A stretch of 64,000 nt of DNA, taken from assembly GCA_026390115.1 (NCBI GenBank), contig JAPLGO010000009.1, positions 62,001 through 126,000 on the forward strand, in the 5' to 3' direction. The notes beneath the pieces were generated by a model, which saw only the letters and a list, made by a program, of their open reading frames with translations, was not told the origin of the DNA and searched no databases. The stretch comes from Campylobacterales bacterium (GTDB lineage: Bacteria; Campylobacterota; Campylobacteria; Campylobacterales; Sulfurimonadaceae). This document shows, piece after piece, positions 60,451 to 64,000 of the stretch. The translations under genes and the position numbers were made by a program. Every line of letters begins with the position of its first letter. The first letter of the stretch is position 1.

Positions 60451-60715
60451 TTTACAAAGTCATCTATGCTAAACAAGCTCTAAAAGATGCGAAAAAACTC
60501 TCAGAAGCTTCTTTGGATACAAAAGCAAAAGAACTCATAGAACTTATTAAAATCAACCCACTTCAAAACCCGCCCCCCCCTATAAAAAACTTGTTGGCAA
60601 TTTAAGCGGCTCCTATTCACGCCGAATAAATATTAAACATAGAATTGTCTATGAAGTGATTGAAGATGAAAAATTGGTGAGAGTGTTAAGAATGTGGACG
60701 CATTATGGGGAGTAG
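60444..60715 (+). pseudogene. Txe/YoeB-family toxin gene out of frame at a C8 tract
   Basis: Ribosome-dependent mRNA interferase of the YoeB/RelE fold. From ATG 60444 the frame reads MVIYKVIYAKQALKDAKKLSE... INPLQNPPP and is then thrown out of frame by a run of eight C (60573-60580), stopping at 60603-60605. The other frame continues YKKLVGNLSGSYSRRINIKHRIVYEVIEDEKLVRVLRMWTHYGE to 60715, an ideal YoeB C-terminus with its conserved Arg, Tyr and His. One C more (C9) or two fewer (C6) would restore it. Because the antitoxin is intact and the rest is undamaged, slippage-based switching or a recent mutation are both plausible. Confidence 0.85.
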
Positions 60716-60739
60716 GATAAATAAACATGAATCCGAATC

Positions 60740-61228
60740 CTATAAACCTGCACCCCACATATGCATCTTCTTTGCCATTATCAAATCATACCCTTCTAAA
60801 ACATCAATAGCATTGGATGCACGAAATTCAAAATCTTCGAGCATGCACTTTGTTGCTTCGATATCCATAATCCCTTTTTTCTCTATAATGATAATATGTG
60901 CAGTATTTGCGAGAGTGGTGTAGGCAATTTTAAGAATCATTTTTTTGTTTTCATGTAAGCAAAATATATCTTTAAACATTACCATGTCAAACTCTCTTGG
61001 AATAGCACGGAATGGGTCTTGAAAATTTTGTATGTTCTGAATTTTAGTGTCTGGAAATTGCAATGAGAAATTTTGCTCGCTATAGATTGCCAAAGATAGC
61101 TCTCCATTGACTCCTTTAAGTATCTTATGAAGTGCTGTTGTTGTCTCATCCGCCTGAGTTGTAACTTGCAGATATCTATTTCCTGGGTAGGGGTGAAAAA
61201 GCTGTAAAAATTGTGTTAAATCTATCAT
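60740..61228 (-). CDS. Unknown protein with methyltransferase-like sequence, downstream of luxS
   Basis: A 162-residue soluble protein. It begins MIDLTQFLQLFHPYPGNRYLQVTTQADETTTALHKILKGV, then alternates strands and helices (ELSLAIYSEQNF, DMVMFKDIFCLHE, LANTAHIIIIEKKG, NAIDVLEGYDLIMAKKMHMW) in an order like a reduced Rossmann methyltransferase or spermidine-synthase fold, but the AdoMet glycine motif is missing. Function unknown. It follows the 100-residue gene by 6 nt in the luxS run, so a link to the activated-methyl cycle is possible. Confidence 0.6.
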   Translation of the reverse strand: MIDLTQFLQLFHPYPGNRYLQVTTQADETTTALHKILKGVNGELSLAIYSEQNFSLQFPDTKIQNIQNFQDPFRAIPREFDMVMFKDIFCLHENKKMILKIAYTTLANTAHIIIIEKKGIMDIEATKCMLEDFEFRASNAIDVLEGYDLIMAKKMHMWGAGL

Positions 61229-61234
61229 ATACTT

Positions 61235-61537
61235 TTAGTATGCCAAATCATGAAGCTCTTTAAAGAGATAAGCTTCTACAATGTCATCAATACTTCTTTG
61301 TGTGTGGGCAACCAGAACCATCAACCCAAGCTCCATAAATGGCCAAACATATTCGTTGTCATTTATTACTACAACTGCGTCGCTGAATTTCTCAAATCCT
61401 CTCTGCTCGCTAGAGTGGTTTACTTCAACCAACTCTCCCTCTTCTATCAAGAGCTGTGTCCAAACTTTTACATCCTCAATTTTAACCAATGAGGCTTCTT
61501 CGCCATCGGCACTATCCATTGCAAGTAGTATATACAT
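61235..61537 (-). CDS. Small hypothetical protein, NifX-like?, downstream of luxS
   Basis: A 100-residue acidic protein (MYILLAMDSADGEEASLVKIEDVK...) with an alternating beta-alpha pattern. The C-terminal half (DAVVVINDNEYVWPFMELGLMVLVAHTQRSIDDIVEAYL) has the feel of dinitrogenase iron-molybdenum cofactor (NifX/NifB C-terminal) domains, but cofactor residues cannot be identified, so this is a weak suggestion. It starts 2 nt after the luxS stop and precedes the 162-residue gene. Confidence 0.55.
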   Translation of the reverse strand: MYILLAMDSADGEEASLVKIEDVKVWTQLLIEEGELVEVNHSSEQRGFEKFSDAVVVINDNEYVWPFMELGLMVLVAHTQRSIDDIVEAYLFKELHDLAY

Positions 61538-61539
61538 CT

Positions 61540-62043
61540 CTATTCTACCCTCGAGAGGTCAAGTTTGAGTGCCTCATTATCCATAATGTCGATATCTTTG
61601 CGTAAAACCGCCGCAGCTATAGCTTTTGCATCCTCAAGTGAGTGCATTTTATAGGTTCCGCACTGGTAAATATTTAGCTCTGGAATATCCTTTTGCTCTT
61701 TAACATTTAAGATATCTTTCATAGAAGCTTCCCAAGCATCAGCCACCAACTCTTCACTTGGATTGCCAATAACGCTCATGTAAAAGCCTGTGCGACAGCC
61801 CATTGGTGAGAGATCTATTATCTCAGTTGTTTTAGAGTTTAGGTGGTCTCGCATAAATCCTGCGAATAGGTGTTCTAAAGTATGGATGCCTTCCGGTGAT
61901 AAAACTTCCTGATTTGGCTTTACAAATCTTAAATCAAAAACTGTAATATCATCGCCTTTTGGAGTTTTCATCCCCTTTGCACGGCGCACTGCTGGAGCCG
62001 GCATGATTGTGTGGTCAACTGTAAATGAGTCTAATAGTGGCAT
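61540..62043 (-). CDS. luxS: S-ribosylhomocysteine lyase
   Basis: Metalloenzyme that cleaves S-ribosylhomocysteine to homocysteine and the AI-2 precursor, closing the activated-methyl cycle. The 167-residue sequence has [14 protein letters not shown] at the start, the metal ligands His54 and His58 in HTLEH with Cys in YQCGTY, and the catalytic Cys83 in [11 protein letters not shown]. Length is normal. It heads a minus-strand run with two unknown genes; the spacer upstream holds a GATAAAAT box and AAAAGGA ribosome binding site. Confidence 0.97.
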   Translation of the reverse strand: MPLLDSFTVDHTIMPAPAVRRAKGMKTPKGDDITVFDLRFVKPNQEVLSPEGIHTLEHLFAGFMRDHLNSKTTEIIDLSPMGCRTGFYMSVIGNPSEELVADAWEASMKDILNVKEQKDIPELNIYQCGTYKMHSLEDAKAIAAAVLRKDIDIMDNEALKLDLSRVE

Positions 62044-62069
62044 GTAAAATCCTTTTTTATAATTGAAGT

Positions 62070-62078
62070 ATTTTATCG
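62070..62078 (-). promoter_or_regulatory. GATAAAAT -10-like box upstream of luxS
   Basis: CGATAAAAT on the minus strand, about 27 nt before the luxS start, in a T-rich setting on the coding strand. It matches the GATAAAAT boxes before other genes here. Confidence 0.45.
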
Positions 62079-62184
62079 TTTTTTGATTTATGTAGGTTGA
62101 AAGAGAAATTAAGTTTTAAATTGTGAAAATCTTTGACATGCGAAGAAAAAAGCAAATCAAAAAAGTTTAGATTCGCTGTAGATT

Positions 62185-62240
62185 GCGCCAAACTCTAACC
62201 GATCGTGTACTGAAGTACACAGAGTGTCAGAATTTGGTGC
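62185..62240. repeat. Nested inverted-repeat structure after porB
   Basis: GCGCCAAA (62185-62192) pairs with TTTGGTGC (62233-62240) with one G-T pair; inside it ACTCT (62192-62196) pairs with AGAGT (62221-62225), and GTGTAC (62205-62210) with GTACAC (62215-62220) around TGAA. It lies 14 nt beyond the porB stop and could end or protect por transcripts. Pairing is slightly better on the plus strand. Confidence 0.5.
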
Positions 62241-62254
62241 AAGATATAATCTTT

Positions 62255-63211
62255 TTAAACGCGAGCTTCTTCTCGGCGGTTGAGATATGCCCAATTAGCA
62301 TCTACTCGTTCTTGCCACTCTTTAATCAAGTATTTATGCTCATCTTTGAATAGGTGTTTAAAACGACCTTGCGCTGCTAAATACTCCTCAACAGGCACAA
62401 CATCTTTCGGTCTGTATGTTATGTTCAGCTCATGTCCGTCAATTATTTCATAAAGAGGGAATACTAACGAATCAGTTGCTAAATCTGCTATGTGCATTGT
62501 ATCTTTTGGGTCAAATTTCCACTCAGTCGTACATGGAGAAACAGCATTGATAAATACCGGTCCATCGACTGAAAAACCATGTTGAATTTTTTTAACCATG
62601 TCTTTCCATTTATTTGGAGCGACCTGTGCTGCATATGGAATATGGTGAGCCGCCATGATAGAAACCATATCTTTCTTATTTTTTTTCTCTCCGTAGCTTT
62701 TACGACCTTCAGGCGATGTAGTAGCACTTGAACCGATTGGTGTTGAGCTTGAACGCTGTCCACCTGTATTTGCATACACTTCGTTATCAAGAACGATGTG
62801 CATCATATTGTGACCGCGTTCCATACAACCGGAAATCCACTGGAAACCAATGTCATACGACGCACCATCACCAGCAAATGAGACAAACTTAGGATTTCTA
62901 TCAGGCTGCTTTAGACGACCCTTTGTTTTAAGTGCTTTGTACATGGACTCAGCACCTGCAACTGCAGTTGAGCCATTTTCAAAACCGATATGTATCCAAG
63001 AAGCATCCCAAGAAGTGTATGGATAAACCGCTGTACAAACCTCTAGACAACCTGTTGAAGCTGAGAGAATCAAATCGTCATTCGTAGCATTTAATACTTC
63101 ACGAACAATGATAGAGTGCGCACAACCTGGACATAAAAGGTTCGCTCCCTCAAAACGGTCAGCAGATGTTGAAAACTCTTTTAAGTTTTTAATTTTTTTC
63201 ATTTCACTCAT
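62255..63211 (-). CDS. porB: Pyruvate:ferredoxin oxidoreductase beta subunit
   Basis: Thiamine-diphosphate subunit of pyruvate synthase/oxidoreductase, which links acetyl-CoA and CO2 to pyruvate with ferredoxin and is needed by autotrophs using the reductive TCA cycle. I start at 63211 (MSEMKKIKNLKEF) with AAGGAG 8 nt upstream, giving 318 residues. Cys27 and Cys30 (LLCPGC), a further Cys near 55 (STGCLEVC) and Cys in SPCTTEW supply the [4Fe-4S] site, and the TPP motif runs from GDGASYDIGFQW near 115 to NEVYANTGGQRSSST. It follows porA by 10 nt. Confidence 0.95.
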   Translation of the reverse strand: MSEMKKIKNLKEFSTSADRFEGANLLCPGCAHSIIVREVLNATNDDLILSASTGCLEVCTAVYPYTSWDASWIHIGFENGSTAVAGAESMYKALKTKGRLKQPDRNPKFVSFAGDGASYDIGFQWISGCMERGHNMMHIVLDNEVYANTGGQRSSSTPIGSSATTSPEGRKSYGEKKNKKDMVSIMAAHHIPYAAQVAPNKWKDMVKKIQHGFSVDGPVFINAVSPCTTEWKFDPKDTMHIADLATDSLVFPLYEIIDGHELNITYRPKDVVPVEEYLAAQGRFKHLFKDEHKYLIKEWQERVDANWAYLNRREEARV

Positions 63212-63221
63212 AGTTTTCTCC

Positions 63222-64000
63222 TTATAAAAATGATAGTTTCGGTCCACGAACACCGATAAACTGTTGTAATGGAGTTGTTACTTTGCCAGCATCAACATTT
63301 TTCTGAAGCTCTGTAAACAGAGAAACTAAATGAGCCTTTGTTAAATCTCGTCCACCTAAACCATAAACATATCCGGAAAGTAACGCTTTTGTATCTGTGT
63401 TAAAGAGACAACCTGCTATCTCGTTGAAGAGCATACCGGCAGCGCCGTTTGGAGAAGATCTGTCAAGTGCAGCTATCGCTTTTGCACCTTTAAGTGCTTC
63501 TGCAATTTCAAAGAATGGAATTGGACGAATTACACGAATTCCGACTACTCCTGCTTTAATACCTTTTGCTCTCATCTCTGTTGCGACTTCACGAGCCGTT
63601 TCAACGGAAGTACCCATACAAACAACACATACATCCGCATCGCTCATATCATAGGACTCAACCATATTATATTTGCGACCGCTTAATTTTTCAAAATCAT
63701 CAAATGCCGCTTGTATTTTTGGTATAACTTTTGTCATTAAATCGTTATGCTGACGCGCTTTATGCTCAAAGTGCCAATCTTCTTCCGTTTGAACACCATG
63801 CGTTACAGGGTGTTCAAAGTCTAGCATGTCATTCATCGGCTTATACTCACCAATGAAACCATACGCTTCATCGTCTGTGAGAGTGTGTACACCCTGTGCA
63901 GTATGAGAAGTCATAAAACCATCTTGGTGAACCATACATGGAAGTCTTACATCATGATCTTCTGAAACTTTAAACGCTATGAAGTTTAAGTCATACACAT
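63222..64000 (-). CDS. porA: Pyruvate:ferredoxin oxidoreductase alpha subunit, 5' partial
   Basis: C-terminal part of the alpha subunit; the frame is open to the window edge and its start lies beyond 64000. About 259 residues are visible of an expected 400. MVHQDGFMTSHTAQGVHTL is the conserved region just after the pyrimidine-binding domain, and DADVCVVCMGTSVETAREVATEMRAKGIKAGVVGIRVIRPIPFFEIAEAL is the C-terminal transketolase-like domain. Downstream porB follows at once. Gamma and delta subunits are expected further right, outside the window. Confidence 0.93.
   Translation of the reverse strand, partial: VYDLNFIAFKVSEDHDVRLPCMVHQDGFMTSHTAQGVHTLTDDEAYGFIGEYKPMNDMLDFEHPVTHGVQTEEDWHFEHKARQHNDLMTKVIPKIQAAFDDFEKLSGRKYNMVESYDMSDADVCVVCMGTSVETAREVATEMRAKGIKAGVVGIRVIRPIPFFEIAEALKGAKAIAALDRSSPNGAAGMLFNEIAGCLFNTDTKALLSGYVYGLGGRDLTKAHLVSLFTELQKNVDAGKVTTPLQQFIGVRGPKLSFL

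Noticed and set aside
1-64000. tRNA, rRNA, CRISPR array, insertion sequence or replication origin
   Set aside because: I searched spacers by eye for cloverleaf-like arms, repeat-spacer arrays, transposase-like genes and DnaA-box clusters and found none that could be supported.

Overview
The window looks like chromosome from a low-GC, chemolithotrophic Campylobacterota (epsilonproteobacterium), most likely Sulfurimonas or a close relative. I infer this from gene content and protein character: a bc1 complex whose cytochrome c subunit carries two CxxCH hemes, pyruvate:ferredoxin oxidoreductase porA/porB, a MurE of 430 residues, an epsilon-type porin, a RodZ-like protein next to a TrmH-family methyltransferase, alaS-maf-pbp1A clustering, and -10 boxes of the TATAAT/GATAAAAT kind with poor -35 boxes. 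No rRNA, tRNA, CRISPR array, insertion sequence or origin was recognised.

Layout. 1-777 is the end of an AEC-family permease; 949-1092 is a 47-residue secreted peptide with a palindrome around its likely -10 box. 1210-9636 is a minus-strand housekeeping block (tkt, ispA, a PDZ protein, ybaB/ebfC, panD, a [2Fe-2S] ferredoxin, murE, a TPR protein, an NFU protein, an aldo/keto reductase). 9756-12663 is the ribosomal/RNA polymerase operon rpmJ-rpsM-rpsK-rpsD-rpoA-rplQ. Divergent from it, 12934-18539 runs on the plus strand: a secreted peptide with two GKCG motifs, a DUF4395 membrane protein with a GKCG tail, a gluconate-dehydrogenase-subunit-3-like protein, a GMC flavoprotein, a cysteine-type formate dehydrogenase catalytic subunit, and yraN.

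18611-22905 is an accessory island: a BcgI-like fused nuclease/methyltransferase, a specificity subunit broken by a frameshift and an in-frame stop, and a RhuM-family gene. 23039-33016 carries an aldehyde dehydrogenase, DUF523, DedA, alaS, a CopD-like membrane protein, maf, bioF, an orphan Dpp/Opp-like ATPase and a class A PBP. 33165-41911 is minus-strand (homoserine dehydrogenase, aminotransferase, RodZ-like protein, TrmH-family methyltransferase, rsmI, rpmE, rsmE and unknowns). 41951-45477 joins molybdopterin (moeA, moaA) and queuosine (queD, queE) genes. 46475-51024 holds a porin and the bc1 operon petABC. 51085-58260 holds a glycosyltransferase-like unknown, mnmG, a duplicated-motif protein with a Sel1 partner, ribE, recQ and an mnmC-like gene. 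58347-60715 has an AlkC-like protein, a small membrane protein, a REP-like hairpin and a YefM/YoeB-type toxin-antitoxin pair. The right end has luxS with two small downstream genes, then porB and partial porA.

The main discoveries to follow up are: (1) a YoeB-like toxin gene whose frame is broken at a run of eight C, which may be phase variable; (2) a strongly over-represented octamer TCCACATG (20 copies, often TTCCACATGC) scattered over genes and spacers; (3) the paired GKCG-motif secreted peptide and DUF4395 protein, reminiscent of modified metallophore/bufferin peptides but with no maturation enzyme nearby; (4) the doubly broken specificity subunit of the BcgI-like system; (5) a QueE with a displaced cluster cysteine. 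All functions are inferred from sequence motifs recognised by eye; no database search was run.
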